Source: Carettochelys insculpta (taxonomy: Eukaryota > Chordata > Testudines > Carettochelyidae). Taken from it: DNA of 64,000 nucleotides. The translations under genes were made by a program, and so were the position numbers. Under the pieces are notes generated by a model. The model was not told where the DNA came from, did no database searches, and saw only the letters and a list, made by a program, of their open reading frames with translations. Below, one piece after another: positions 1 through 12,198 of the stretch. The first letter of the stretch is position 1, and every line of letters starts with the position of its first letter. The stretch lies in NCBI RefSeq assembly GCF_033958435.1, contig NC_134145.1:37599501-37663500 (forward strand), given 5' to 3'.

Positions 1-45
1 CTAATATCCTTGGACCAACACAGCTACAAGTACACTGCATGAACA
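1..45 (+). repeat. Penelope-like element terminal fragment
   Basis: The window opens inside a short segment with the phrase TTGGACCAACACAGCTACAA, which matches the remembered 3' end of a widespread sauropsid Penelope-like terminal repeat. The same repeat type is seen at 40068-40222 and, inverted, at 20940-21012. It is cut by the window edge. Confidence 0.4.
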
Positions 46-3000
46 AACGGTGTTGTATTACTGAGACTGAGGGGAACTTTATATGATAGTTCTGAGTGGT
101 TTAAAGTTCTCATCTCTGTGTTTTCTAGAGAGTTTAATATCAATATTAACTGTGATTATTTTAATATAAATAACCAGCCAATGTGTTATAGAACAGGTCT
201 ACATTATCTCCCACATCTTCTTGACACCAAATCCTGGCTATCCCTTACCTTGCTTCCAAAATCTTGAGCTTCCCCCGACTTTAATGCTAGTGATATTTCT
301 GACAACTGTGTTTAAAAACATCCTGGCTACGTCTACACTAGCCAAGAACTTCGAAATTATTCCTATTCACTTTTGCCAGGATCATTCTGGCTTTTGTGAT
401 TTTCTTTGCTGTGTGCTGGCACATGGAAGAAAGTATGCTATGTGCAATGCTGGTCATCCATCCAAAAATATGCCAGCTGTTTTTAGGATTGCTTTCATCA
501 CAGCAATGCCATTTCCTTCCAGATAAAAGTGGATAGTAAGCGATCTTTCATCTATGTTAGCACTTGAGTGCCAATTGAGCCATTCACTAATGAAAAGTGG
601 CCATTCAGTCTATGTGAGTATTTGTACAAACGCTTCTAAAAACACAAGTCCACATGACAGCAAAGCTTTCCACTTCCCAGAGGTCACTGTGGAAGTCTTA
701 AGTATATTCAGTCTGACTGACCTGAGGAGTGTTATAGATTGAACATCCAACATCCTTAGATAGTATTAAACCAACAGGGAAATACCAAAGCCAAGAGTCC
801 TTTGTTTACAATGCCGTGCCTGCATTTCTTCATGGATATCTAGGGCCTATAAATAAGAGTCCATATGGACAGAAGCTGTTTCAGTAGCTGCTCACTTCCT
901 CCCTCTACAAAAAAAAAATAAAAAAAAAAATTAAGCTCAGTCCTGGCAGCCTGCTAGTATAGCCATTCTTATTTTTCCTTCAATTCACCAGTCAGGAGGA
1001 ACCAAAATTTTAAAGAATCTGGAAAGCTGCTATTGTCTGCTGTTTCAAAAACTGCTGATAGCTTTCTAGAAAGCTAAACAAATGGACAATTGAAAAACCA
1101 CTCTTTCTCCAAAACCCTTTTCCATTCAAATATTTATATTTTATGTAAAGGCAATTCTGTCATCTCTAGTAGATTGCTTAAAAAGTTAAGCTTTAGTCCA
1201 TTTGCATTAATGTTTAACCAAGTGTGTCAGTAATTACCAAGTGTCAAATTCCAAGCTCAGAAACTTGACTTTATTTCATGCATGCAACAAGAACAGTCTT
1301 GTAATTCCGATTTTACGATGAATGATCACTGTTCAACTAGCAAAGTTTGTTGAAGTAAAAGTTAGAAAAACCTGGCAATTGTTTAACCAAGATGTATGTT
1401 GGAGTCCAAAGGTCAATTTTAATATTAGCAAAGCAATGCATGGACATAGGTTGGAGTGTAGAAATCCCCAGAAACTTGTCTCTTGGTGTGCGGCTCAAGT
1501 CACTGATGCCCACCTTCCTGCCCTCTGAGCTTCCTACCACCCTATCCTGCTGGACCAGAAGCTTTGATCTCCCTCAGCCAAAGCCCAGAGTTGAGGTAAT
1601 GATCCACATACACAGTAACCCAGATACTGAAACAGCTCAGCTCTTGGATGACTCAACGCTAAGGATTTTGACAACAAATAGAAACAGAGCCCCCAAAGAG
1701 GCTCAAACCCCCAAATAAATCCATTTTACCCTGTGTAGAAGTTTTACCATGAAAAGCTCATAAAGATGTCCACTCTCATTGCTCCATCCCCGGCTCCCTT
1801 CAGGTGGTAATTATTAACACTGGGCTTTATCATAAACAAAAATGTTTTGTTTTTCAATACAAAAAGTAGGATTTAAGTGCTAGTAACTTTGATCTGTCTG
1901 TTTTCACTTACAAAATTAAGCAAAAGATGCTAGCTAATTCTAATATTTTAATTCTTTATTATATACTCTAAGAAACTTCTTACATGCAAATTCTTACCCT
2001 CAACAGCTGTTCTTATCTCAGATAAAATGCTTCAAGTCAGAGCTGATCTTTATTCTGGCCTGGGTGGACAGCTGTTTTCAGCATTCTTACTTTGTTCACA
2101 GGTTTCTTCGAGTGTACCCTCTTAGATTGGGTGAGGCACTTTCAAAGGTCAGCTAATGATAAAGAGGTGATTGCTTTCCATTCTTTATGTAGACCTTCCC
2201 CCAGGGCAGGAACCTTTTGTTCAGTCTCCCTATGCCCATGGAAAAATGTAACATTTAAGATGGATTCCACTACTAGGCGCCATGGTCACATGTATTTCTA
2301 GGACCAACCACAGTTTGAGTTACAGAAAAAACAAGACCATTCACAGGTGGTGGTTTGACTACTGAGTCATTATGGTCCTAAAGTATCCCTAATTCTAAAT
2401 GTACTAATGAGGGCCATTAAGACCAGATTCACACTTCGTATTTCTAACTTCACATACAAGACTGATACATGCACAAAATAGGAATTACAGCCTCAGAAGA
2501 CTAACTTTAAAATTGATATGATACATGACTGCTTTTGGATAAATCATCTTCAAGTGATGCATACTCAAATTCATACTACATGCTACCCCCACCCCTTGCT
2601 TTGTATAATTGGCTACTTTTGTAATTAGAAATAAATTAATTTGATTACTTCTCAATTGTTTTTAAGTTTTGGGAAACATGTTTATTTAAATTGTAAATTA
2701 AGATTTTTTCAGTAGTGAGAATAACCATCTATACTTGAGCAGGTGCTCCATATGCCAAGAGCACCCATGGAATATGTTACTCTCTCAAGGAAAGTTATAC
2801 ATTCAGTTAACGTTTACCATTATTGGGAGGCTGGGTCAGAAAGTTGAAATCCAATTAAATCCTGACAAGTACCGAGCAGCTGATCTTACGCAAGAGCCCA
2901 CAGACATTTCATGTGCCCTTAAATATGTCCAGGGACATTTGTTAGAGACACCACCAGAATTTTCCATTTTGTTTTTAAAACTCATAGAAATAGGTTTTCT

Positions 3001-3244
3001 TTTCAGTTTCTTTAATTTCTTAATTTTTTTCCAGCAGTGCACTGTGCTTCCAACTAAAACAGCCATTGCAGTAGAAATACAAGTCTACAAGCTGGAGTAA
3101 GTCTGTTTTTCAAAGTGAAAGAGCAAATTGTAAATCAGGACCTAACCAGAAAATCCTTTTGTATAGAGTTTTCATTCTTAGCAAGAAAAAAATATGGCTA
3201 TATAGGTTAGGTCTCAGTATTTTTGGAAGCATCCTTAACATACA
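46..3244. other. Unassigned AT-rich intergenic DNA
   Basis: I see no supported gene, RNA or repeat here. Open frames are at most about 120 codons and show no recognisable domain or codon pattern. Short A/T runs (for example near 908-930) are the only low-complexity sequence. Ancient, highly diverged repeats could be present but cannot be named by eye. Confidence 0.4.
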
Positions 3245-3689
3245 GGCCAAAGTTACACTGGAAGCATCTGTTGACAGGCATTTCTGTCAGAAGAGATTTT
3301 TCTGACAAAATGTTGACAGAGTGCAGCCATACACTGAGGTGGATCAAAAGAACACTCTGCTCCGTCGACAAAGAGCAGCCAGACTGCCCAGCCCTCTCTC
3401 AACAGGATGGTGGGCTAGAAGTTCAGCAAACAGGGCTATCTGGTGAACCAGCAGCCCTGTCTATTGACAGAAGTCCCTTCCCCCACCCCGAGCATCCACA
3501 CAGCTTTTTTATTGAGAGAATCTATCAAGAAAGGCACTCTTCCTCATCTGAGAGAGTCGGAAGTTTGTCAGTGGAAGTGCCGACTTTCATCAACATACTG
3601 TCAACAAAATGTGTTTCGTGTGTGGACGTTCCATCAGTTTTGTCAACAAAACGGGCTCGTCAACAAAACTCTCTAGTGTAGCTATAGCC
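3245..3689. mobile_element. Non-autonomous DNA transposon, GTCGACAGA-rich family
   Basis: The ends are inverted: GGCCAAAGTTACACTGGAAG on the left, and the right end read backwards begins GGCTATAGCTACACTAGAG. The interior is packed with TGTTGACAG and TTTGTCAACAAAA motifs in both orientations, so the element is quasi-palindromic. Flanking trinucleotides are ACA and CCA, a possible 3-bp target duplication with one change. Relatives lie at 16054-16434, 26101-26660 and 53867-54213. It has no coding capacity and was probably moved by a Harbinger-type transposase, judging from the ends; that last point is inference. Confidence 0.65.
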
Positions 3690-4117
3690 CCATTATTCTA
3701 TCATAGAAACAAAGGAGAATAAATCTTAAATCAACATAAAAAATAACTGAAAGCTTTATTCGATCCAAATAGGGATTATCTCCCTTTATCATATTTTTCT
3801 CTGGGAGATTCCATCAAAATCTAAGAGGAAGACAATTACAGGAATGCAAAGTAAAAGTACATTTGAACCACCTTGTTTAGAAGGTTGCTCAGTGGTTCTG
3901 AAAATCAGGCCCCTACTAAGTTTCTAAAGGTGGGAATGTAAAAGTGAAAACTATTTTTGATTAATTTGAGCCTAAATCATCCAGTTAATGTTCTCCATTT
4001 GCAAAATGGAATAATTCAAATCTCAGAGGTGAGCTGATGGCCAGTTAGTTAATATTTGAAGATGAAAAGTTAATGTCAGACTTGCTATATTTTGCACCTG
4101 TCCCTCCAAGTTTTGTC
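3690..4117. other. Unassigned intergenic DNA
   Basis: No gene is seen. Around 3890-3930 the phrase CTCAGTGGTTCTGAAAATCAGGCCCCT resembles part of an old interspersed repeat common in sauropsids, but the match is too short to name. Confidence 0.3.
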
Positions 4118-4257
4118 CACTGGTTTATAGGACTGGAAGGGAGCTCAAGATGTCATCTAAGCCAGTCCCTTGCACTCATGGCAGTATTAAGTGTTATGTA
4201 GACCACCCTGTTATCTGAGAGGGCTTTGTTTAAGTTCTTCTCAAAAATGAATGTCAT
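4118..4257 (-). repeat. CR1 LINE 3' end fragment
   Basis: The stretch reading ATAGGACTGGAAGGGAGCTC, then a diverged 'catc-aagccagtccc-tgcactcatggcag' block, is the typical antisense 3' end of a CR1 LINE. Only the 3' untranslated part and a little coding sequence remain, so it is a 5'-truncated dead copy on the minus strand. Confidence 0.7.
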
Positions 4258-5388
4258 ACTTTTTGCATGGGCAATAAATCCTGATATGCATGAAAACAAA
4301 AACATTATCAGTGTATTTTAAATCAATATTCTCTCTGAGAGCATAAGGCAATCCATTTTTCTTGACTTTTCTTTTAATGTGAGGGGATATAAAGGAAGGC
4401 TGAAAGAGGGTTAATTTGTAAATATATAGCCAATGGAGCTGAAAGGAAATGGTTAATTGGGAATAGCTCTTAAGAGACTATGGTTTAGATTTAGTAACAG
4501 CACAGTAGAAGAAAACTTTATGAGCCAAATTAATCGTGGCCTCTTGACCTATGAATGTGTTTGGTGTGTATTGGTCACTCCCAGAATGTTAGTTTATTGC
4601 CTTGAATTGCAGCTGTTTTGTTACCATCTTGTAGAGTGGAAGAATTTAAAAAAAATCAGGAAAGAAATATAACGGGGCAGATACAGAAAGGCTCAGCTTT
4701 CCTAGATTGACATTGAAGCCTGAGGGTTGTTTTTTTTGTGGGGTGGGGATTTGTTTGTTTTTTGGTTCGTATTCAATTTTCTATTTCATTAGAGGTTTCT
4801 TTCCTGCTGCTCTTTCCTGATATTTTAAATCTGCAGTATCCACCTTTGTCCCCTGTTCCTGCAGAGAAGGAGATCGCTAAATTGCCTGGTAGGTCATGCT
4901 TGTCGTAGGAGATCAAAGGCTTTCATTGTCATCAGTCCAGGGATTTTACTAGGCAACCACTTTACTACCTCCAGTGCACTTGGACTTTTTCCAAACCAGT
5001 ATCTTGCAAACAGACATGCTTAATATCATAATAAAGTACCTTTTAATAGACTACAGTGTATGATTCACTAATATCCCAAAGGGGCTTATGTAAATTCCTC
5101 TACATCTTTTCTGCTGCCCTGGCCATTCTCGAGCAGACTTATTTCTTTGTCTTGTAAAGGTTTTTTTTTTTTTTTACCTTTCTCCTCTTCCTTTCATTCA
5201 TAGACAGCAGATATAAGAGGCAAGGGGGAGCAATCCCTTCCTCTGCGTGTTAATGCTAATAAAGTCATTTAACAGCTATGTGCCAACAAGGAGGCTTAAT
5301 TCACTGACCAAAAGATATCCCAAAATAGCTCCTGCCTTATAGACATAACCCTACGGCTCCACCCTGAGCCAAGGCCTGGGCTGATTAA
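4258..5388. other. Unassigned intergenic DNA
   Basis: No gene, RNA or named repeat is recognised. Poly-T runs near 4727 and 5161-5174 are the only obvious low-complexity tracts. Confidence 0.35.
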
Positions 5389-7922
5389 AGCTATGTCTAC
5401 GCTATGAGATAATGATTTTAAGTAATTCAGCCTGATTTTTCCAAGTGCCTGTCTTTACTGTAAATTCCATTAGCTCAACTTATGGGTGCACTAAAATCAA
5501 CATAATATTGATACTATAGTATTGTAGTAACCTGATGGCTGTAGCTTTCAGTTTGAATTTAAAATTCCAAATGAAGGGTAGTGAGGAAGTGCTATGTCTT
5601 TACATCGAATTCATTAGCCTCCAGACATGTCCCATATGTGCCCCAAATGCCCCACAGTTTTCTGCTCTGGCCTCTTCCATCTCCACCGCTCTCAGGTGCA
5701 GAGGAATTACACACCAGGAAGACTGTTTCAATTTGGCACCTGGAAGCCCATGACCATAGGGTCATGAGAAGCTGAAAAATCCCGTTTTTTTTTTTTTTGT
5801 CTAGTAGTGCAGCTGTGGGATCTGTGATTCTGTGTATACCCCATTAGCTGCCTTTTTTTCTGTGCTTCCTGGAGCCAGCCACTGCCTCCCCGCCCACCAT
5901 GTGGCAGCTAAGGTAGGGGGCATGCTTGTCTGATAGGATGAGAAACTTCAGCCATTTACATGTTGTCCCACTCCCACGTCCCTTTCTTTCCTCCCTGAGG
6001 GATGCCAAGCGTTCTGGAACTTTCCCTTGAATGCATCACATGGCAGCTAGTCTGTAGGTGGGGGCTGTGCTTGGACACAAAACTTCTTTTCAGCTACTTA
6101 CATTTTGTCCTGACTCCCATATCCCCTCCCTTCCCTCCTCCCAGAGGCACCACGCAGTTTAGAACTTTCCTGTGCCCAGCTGTTTCACGTAGCTGGGTCC
6201 CGAATCAGTAAAGGGATGTGCTGTGCAAGGTGCCAGGCAGCTTGCAGCTCCTGTATCCAGCCAGAGGAAGTCTCCCTGGTCAATCATGATTTTTGGGCAA
6301 CAGAAGAAAATAGTTCATAGCGTGTCTGTCCTCTCAGAGGAAATTTTTGGGTGGGCTTTAGACAAAGGCCAAGGGGCTGGCTGTAGTTGGGGATATTTTA
6401 ACTGCCCAGGAGAAGTCTCCCTTGGTGGTCACAATTTTGGGGGCTGGATGTAGTCTGGGGTCTTTCAGCCAACTGGGAGAAGTCTCCCTCTGCGGTCATG
6501 ATTTTCAGGGCTGGCTGTAGCCAGGGATCTTTTTGCCACCCCTAGCCATAACCGTTTCAGTGAAGGCAATGAAGGAGCTATACAAGTACCACAGTTCTCA
6601 AAGTAAGGCATACAGCAAGGAATATTCTTGTTCTGAGGGTCTTTTTTGGCAGGTCCAAACTTGGCAGGAGTGTGGGGTCTTTTAGCTGCTCAGGGGAAGT
6701 CTCCTACCATGGACACAATTTTCGGTGCTGGCTATAATCTGGGATCATTTACCCACCTTGAGCCATAACTATTTCAATGATTCCTTGACGTTTCAGTGCA
6801 GCACCCACGTCTACTTAAACATCTTCTTCTTCTAAGGTCTTCTTCCAAGATCCAAGCCTAGCCACTCTTTTAATAGGGGCAGCTATTTGTTCTCCCTGGG
6901 TGGTAGTGATTTTCAGGTGCTGGATTTAGCTGGGGTCTTTTAGCCGCCCCGAAACTTAACTGTTTCAATGAAGGCAGTGTAGTAGCTATACAATTACCAC
7001 AGCTCTTGAAGTAAGGCTAGCAGCGAGGAATATTCTTCTTCTGAGGGTCTTCTTTGCCAGGCCCAAACCTGGCTACAGTCTGGGTTCTTTTAGCCGCCCC
7101 GAGCCATAACCATTTCAATGATTGATTGATTGCGGTTTCAGTGCAGCATCCGTGTCTACTTAAACATATTCTTCTAAGAGTCGTCTTTTCCAGGAGGGCT
7201 ACATCCAGATGCAGGTCCAAGACTAGGCGCTCTGTTAATAAGGGCAGGTGGTGGGTCTCCCTGGGTGGTCACGCTTTTCAGGGTTAGCTGTAGCCGGGGG
7301 TCTTTTAGCCACCCCAACCTTTAATGTTCAGTGATTTATTACAGTTTCAGTGTAGCACCTGTGTCTATTTAAACAAATTTTTGTTATTAGGGTGTTCTTT
7401 GCCAGGATATCTAAATCCTGATCTAAGCCTGCAGCGATCCAGTGCTTTTGCATCCCATTTTCAAAAACCTGTTAGAAAGGAAACCCAAAATCTTTTTTCT
7501 AACCATTTGTAAGCACTTTATAAGCCTTCCCCTCCCCTCAATGATAAAAAACATATCTCTTCTAAAGGCAAGCCAGGCCCTGTCTGGAAAAAAGGGATTC
7601 TTGTTTAACACAGAAGGGGAAAGAAGGGAATGAAATGTGGGAAAATGTCATCAGATATCCACATCTAATTGTGGGTTTTTTTTTTCCCATGCTGCACCAA
7701 TGAAAATAGCCAGCATGCTATGGGGCTCAGGGAACTGTGGGATAGGTTCCCACAATACCTTGCTGCAACAGTTGATTTTGGCAACTTGTGTGTTGCAGCA
7801 ATAAGTCTATTTTGTGGGGAGCATGTGGGAAGGTGAGGATGCTCAAAACGGAATTGATAAAACCTAGTGTTAATAAATCAATTTTAATACATTCAATTTT
7901 AGCTCATGGTGTAGGTGCAGCT
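5389..7922. mobile_element. 2.5 kb non-autonomous DNA element with nested internal repeats
   Basis: The left end AGCTATGTCTACGCTATGAG is mirrored at the right end, which read backwards gives AGCTGCACCTACACCATGAG; both are followed by AT-rich sequence. I therefore read 5389-7922 as one inverted-terminal-repeat element. Inside there is a roughly 138-bp direct duplication (about 5898-6185), a series of AGTCTCCCT...GGCTGTAG...TTTTAGCC units from about 6240, and a larger block of about 400-415 bp occurring at about 6545-6950 and 6955-7320, with part of a third to about 7440. No open frame resembles a transposase. I could not find a convincing target-site duplication. Ends resemble those of the neighbouring palindromic elements. 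Confidence 0.55.
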
Positions 7923-7963
7923 CAACTATTCTTATAATACAGAAACTTGCTTCCAAACTCTCT

Positions 7964-8369
7964 GGCCATGGCTACACTAGCAGCCCCCTTTTGAAAGGGA
8001 GATGCTAAAGAGCCACTTTGACAGATGTTAATGAGGCGCTGCCATGCATATGCAGCGCCTCATTAGCATAATGGTGGCCCTGCGCATTTTGAAAGTGCCA
8101 CTTTCTAAACGTGTGCTGCCAGTGTCAATGGGGGCCTTTCAAAAGGACCCCGGACTTTGAAAGCCCCTTCTTCCCATTTGGATTTGGGAAGAAGGGGCTT
8201 TCAAAATCTGGGGGGGTCCTTTTGAAAGGCCCCCGCTACACCGGCCACATGCGTTTCAAAAGCAGCACTTTCAAAAAGTGCATGTGCAAGGCAGCACCTT
8301 ATTAGCATCTGCCAAAGTGACTCATTAGTATCCCCCTTTCGAAAGGGGGCTGCTAGTGTGGCCATGGCC
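7964..8369. mobile_element. Palindromic MITE, 406 bp
   Basis: It starts GGCCATGGCTACACTAGCAG and ends with the inverse, GCTAGTGTGGCCATGGCC. The two halves fold on each other through a centre near 8164-8200 (CCCCTTCTTCCC...GGGAAGAAGGGG). TCT flanks both sides (7961-7963 and 8370-8372), consistent with a 3-bp target-site duplication. It encodes no protein. The open frame across it is only a by-product of the inverted repeat. Confidence 0.75.
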
Positions 8370-8372
8370 TCT

Positions 8373-9873
8373 CTGTCCTTTCTGTTTAGCCCTGCTCTCC
8401 TTTCACTCCCCAGGGAACACAGTGCTTAAAGGAACAACAAGCCTTTTCTCGCAGACGGCTGGACAAATGAGTTTCCCTTTCTTCACTTCTGACTGTTTGA
8501 TAAACTAGTTTTAAGAGACCCCTCCAGCAAAACTGGTACTTTACTTGAATTACAAGCCCAAGCCATAGACTCGTGCAGGCCTTGCTAACTCTCTGCAATA
8601 ACTGACACCCTGAGATGCAGTGAGGTGGCCTGGCCTGGAACAAGCACAAAGTGGAGGAACCCTTCCACTGACCAACTATGCACCACTTTACTAATTAACA
8701 TTGTCTGCCTTTTACCATGTCTATGTCTACTACCATTGTTAAACATTTTCAATTTTCTCATTGGATAGCTAACATTAAACATAATCTTATCATCTGAATA
8801 AACACCACACTAAAAACTATACTAGAGGTAGCATTTTCCAAAACATTAATATTTTATCTCAACAGCTGTGAAAACCAATTTGGACCAAAATGTTTATATT
8901 GTGGCTGGGGGTTATTTCCAACTTACTTGTGAGGTTTCTCACTTCACTTTACTGCTATTTTCCAGGCCTCTCCTGATTATTGACCAGTCTATTTTTAGCA
9001 TATAGAATTTCAGACTACTAGCGTTTCAACACATTTCTATGCAAACATAAGCAAGCATCAGTTTTCTGGACTATAAAGGCCTCAAGGAAGGCAGTATAGA
9101 TTAAATAGGAATCTTTTAGGCTGGTGAGCAAATTCACCAGCTGGTGAAAATGGAATAAATTTCCTAACAGTTTAATCCAAGACTCTTGGATGGCTGCTTT
9201 TATTTTTAAACAAGAATAAATTAACATGAATACCAGGCAATAGCCACTCAAATGCTCCCACTTCTCCAAGGAGGGATGGGTGAGGATAAGCTCTGATGGG
9301 CTACCACAGAGTGATCCATGCTAGGGCTTCCCTGACCCTGAATTCCTCCTGCCTGTCGCTCTTTTCTAAGGAATTCTTATGTCTGAGTGCTAGTAGGTCA
9401 TTCATGGGCTGCAAAACATGTGTCATCTGACCATAGTTCTGAGTTTTAGAAGGTTGCAACAGATATGTGGGAACACAGGCATGCTCCTTGTATGACTGAC
9501 ATTTAGGAGAAGATGCAGATATGGTGGCTGGAGAAAGGAGGGTTCCAGGCATAGGTGAGGTTATTGGAGATGAGAGTGAGAAGGGAAAAAGAAATACCAT
9601 TTAGTGGGTAAGAGGTTCTGATGAAGCGCTGTGAATGAGACGGACTATAGATCCACAGATGAACAAACAGAAAACCTGCCACTTTGTCTCATTTTCTCTA
9701 AACACACAAAGAGGATCCTGAATAATAAGAGAGAAAATACGTAAAGTCTCAGTCACTAGAACTGCAGTGTATCTTCATCACTCTTTTTTTTAAAAAAAAA
9801 GTGAATACCCTACCTCATTTAATAATATGAAATAAAGCCATTTAAGGAAAATGTACTTTTAAAGGTAAAAAAC
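8373..9873. other. Unassigned intergenic DNA
   Basis: I see no recognisable gene or repeat. Frames of up to 99 codons (for example 9301-9600, minus strand) show no domain and no splice-site context that would support an exon. Confidence 0.35.
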
Positions 9874-9876
9874 TAT

Positions 9877-10177
9877 GGCTGGGTCTACACTTGCCCCCAT
9901 CTTCAAAGGGGGCATGTTAATCTGGGCAATGGGAGATTACTAACACACAGCACTTCATTAGGTTAATTCTCCCTGGTGACAACTTTGAAGTAGCGTCAAA
10001 GTGCCTCAAAATTTTGAGGAGTAAAGGCACTTGGAAGTAGTGTGGGCACTTCGAAATGCCTGCAGCTACACACAGGCTGGCACTTGAAAGTTGCCGCGGG
10101 GGAAAATTATCATATAATCTCCTGTCGTCCTGATTAACATGCTCCCTTCAAAGTTGAGGGCAAGTGTAGACAAGCCC
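9877..10177. mobile_element. Palindromic MITE, 301 bp
   Basis: The left end reads GGCTGGGTCTACACTTGCCC; the right end read backwards gives GGGCTTGTCTACACTTGCCC. TAT lies on both sides (9874-9876 and 10178-10180), a probable 3-bp target duplication. The interior repeats ACTTTGAAGTAG and GGCACTT motifs in both orientations. It is related to the copy at 17616-17951 and is non-coding. Confidence 0.75.
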
Positions 10178-10180
10178 TAT

Positions 10181-10898
10181 TTGTTTTAAAATTAAAATTT
10201 TGATAACTTAGCTATTAACACAGCTATCAGGATTCCAATTTATAGCACTTGCTTCACAAATTTGTATCTCAGCAGTTGCATTTGAGTCATACGATGCAAG
10301 GGTTGCTATGGGAATTCTTGCCGTTACTCAGAAAGCCATGTTTTGCAGGTTGGCAGTGATGATAAAAATGATTGCTGCATACATTCATTTGCTCTTTGTA
10401 ACATTTACCTAGCATGTTGCCCCTTTCCGAAAACAAGGGCACAGAAATCAGAACAAATGTTTTTCTTATTTTGTATATCAAGCTCTTGAAATACTTATTT
10501 GGATTTGGTTTAGCAAAACTGTTTGTTTATAATGTGTACATTGCAGGAGTGTGTGTTTTTTCCTTAGGAATCTCTCACCAGCAAAGTACACCAAAATAGT
10601 ACAAATAATTAGTACTGCATATTTGTGTTGAATAGCAAACAATAGGAAAAGTAAAACAGAGGTTCCCTCTAGCTAAGCTATGAACTGCTGTACTAGCTTG
10701 TTTTGAAGGAACTTTTACCTAGTGTGTTTCATTTGCATCACTATTGCACATATCACTATGTACAAACTCTACCTAAACTTCAGGCGCAATGAATATTTAA
10801 GTTCTGCTTCCTCAGACATTGACATTTTCTGAATGTGCTACTACAGTAATTGAGAGCAGGCAAAATATTTGTTCTAACCACCCCCAGGTTTAGCAGGA
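10181..10898. other. Unassigned intergenic DNA
   Basis: No supported feature. The sequence is AT-rich and without clear repeats or a domain-bearing frame. Confidence 0.35.
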
Positions 10899-11120
10899 TA
10901 GGAGTTCTTAAACTTCATTGCAGCATGAAGCTCCCTTCAGACAAGAAAGTTGCTACATGACCTCAAGGAGCAGGATGAAATGGAGGCTGTAGCCCTAACC
11001 CCATTGCCCAGGTGGGGATAGAGTTTGAGTTTCAGTGTCAGACTTGGATCCCACAAAACTAAGGCTGGCCCTGGTGACTCGCTAAAAATGGGGTCCAAGC
11101 CCACAGTTTGAGAACTGCTG
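10899..11120. mobile_element. Short hAT-like non-autonomous element
   Basis: The left end ATAGGAGTTCTTAAACTTC and the right end CAGTTTGAGAACTGCTG are inverted copies of the CAGNGGTTCTCAAACT terminus typical of hAT (Charlie-type) elements. The 222-bp interior has no coding potential. A clear 8-bp target duplication is not visible, so the left boundary is approximate. Confidence 0.55.
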
Positions 11121-11756
11121 TAATAAGGAGAGGAGAGGTTTTCAGAGCAGGGTCCTTAGCTGTGGACCTTGTTTTATCCTAGACGATTTCCAGAGCCTCA
11201 CTGTAGGTCATCCTACAAAGTTCATCTTTTCATGTAAGCTATTTTTGAAAATGTGAGCTCAATTGGCTATATGGTGTTGAGAGAGTTCTAAGATTGGCTT
11301 GTTTTGGTGGATATTGTGTTTTGGTTGCTGGTATTCACGTACATACTATATCGTTAACTAGGTGCCCAGAGTTTTAGATGGGTGGCCAGTGCTTCAGATG
11401 GATGACATTTCAAATAAATGTTCTAATTCCCCGTAAACAGATATGAGGAAAGAATGTGCACTCTCCTCATGTGTTGCATAGGAATATATGTGATGTGATA
11501 CAGAATAAAGGCTTTGTAGACACTTCTTTGAGATGGCTACCTCAGTCATGTGTGGCAAAATCATGAATGAGTTTTGCAGCTCATCACCCCCACTCCACCA
11601 CCATGCACCATGCTGAGGACACATGGGCCCTGCAACCAGGCTGCTCTGAGCAGAAAGCAGGGAGCCTGCCTGAGCCTCAGGTGGGCTGGATCTGACTGCT
11701 TGGTAGGCTGGGTACAGCCCATGGGCCATATTTTGCATGATCATGATTCAGCACAT
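11121..11756. other. Unassigned intergenic DNA
   Basis: No gene or repeat is recognised. A 116-codon minus-strand frame (11394-11744) has no detectable domain. Confidence 0.3.
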
Positions 11757-11759
11757 ATG

Positions 11760-12195
11760 GGCTACGTCCACATGTGCCCCAAACTTCGAAATGGCCACGC
11801 AAATGGCCATTTCGAAGTTTACTAATGAAGCACTGAAATGCATATTCAGCGCTTCATTAGCATGCGGGCAGCTGCAGCACTTCGAAATTGACGCGCCTCG
11901 CCACCGCGCGTCTTGTCCCAACGGGGCTCCTTTTCGAAAGAACGCCACCTACTTTGAAGTCCCCTTATTCCCATGAGCTGATGGGAATAAGGGGACTTTG
12001 AAGTAGGCAGGGTCCTTTCGAAAAGGAGCCCAGTCTGGACGAGCCGCGCAGCGGCAAGTGGCGTCAATTTCGAAGTGCCATGGCCGCCCGCATGCTAATG
12101 AAGCTCTGAATATGCATTTCAGTGCTTCATTAGTAAACTTCGAAATGGCCATTTGCGTGGCCATTTCAAAGTTTGGGGCACGTGTAGACACGGCC
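11760..12195. mobile_element. Perfectly centred palindromic MITE, 436 bp, copy 1
   Basis: The element runs from GGCTACGTCCACATGTGCCC to its inverse GGGCACGTGTAGACACGGCC. Nearly every block on the left (ACTTCGAAATGGCC, ATGCATATTCAGCGCTTCATTAGCATGC, GGGGACTT...) appears inverted at the matching distance on the right. The centre of symmetry is the GAGCTG at 11975-11980. ATG flanks both sides (11757-11759 and 12196-12198), a 3-bp target duplication. The copy at 51517-51952 has exactly the same length. All frames within are palindrome by-products. Confidence 0.85.
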
Positions 12196-12198
12196 ATG

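Noticed and set aside
3245..3689. LTR retrotransposon fragment
   Set aside because: The ends are inverted, not direct, and internal motifs recur in both orientations. This fits a DNA transposon better.
6200..7440. CRISPR-like or satellite array
   Set aside because: Repeat units vary in length and order, lie within inverted terminal ends, and lack constant spacers. A vertebrate genome also makes CRISPR implausible.
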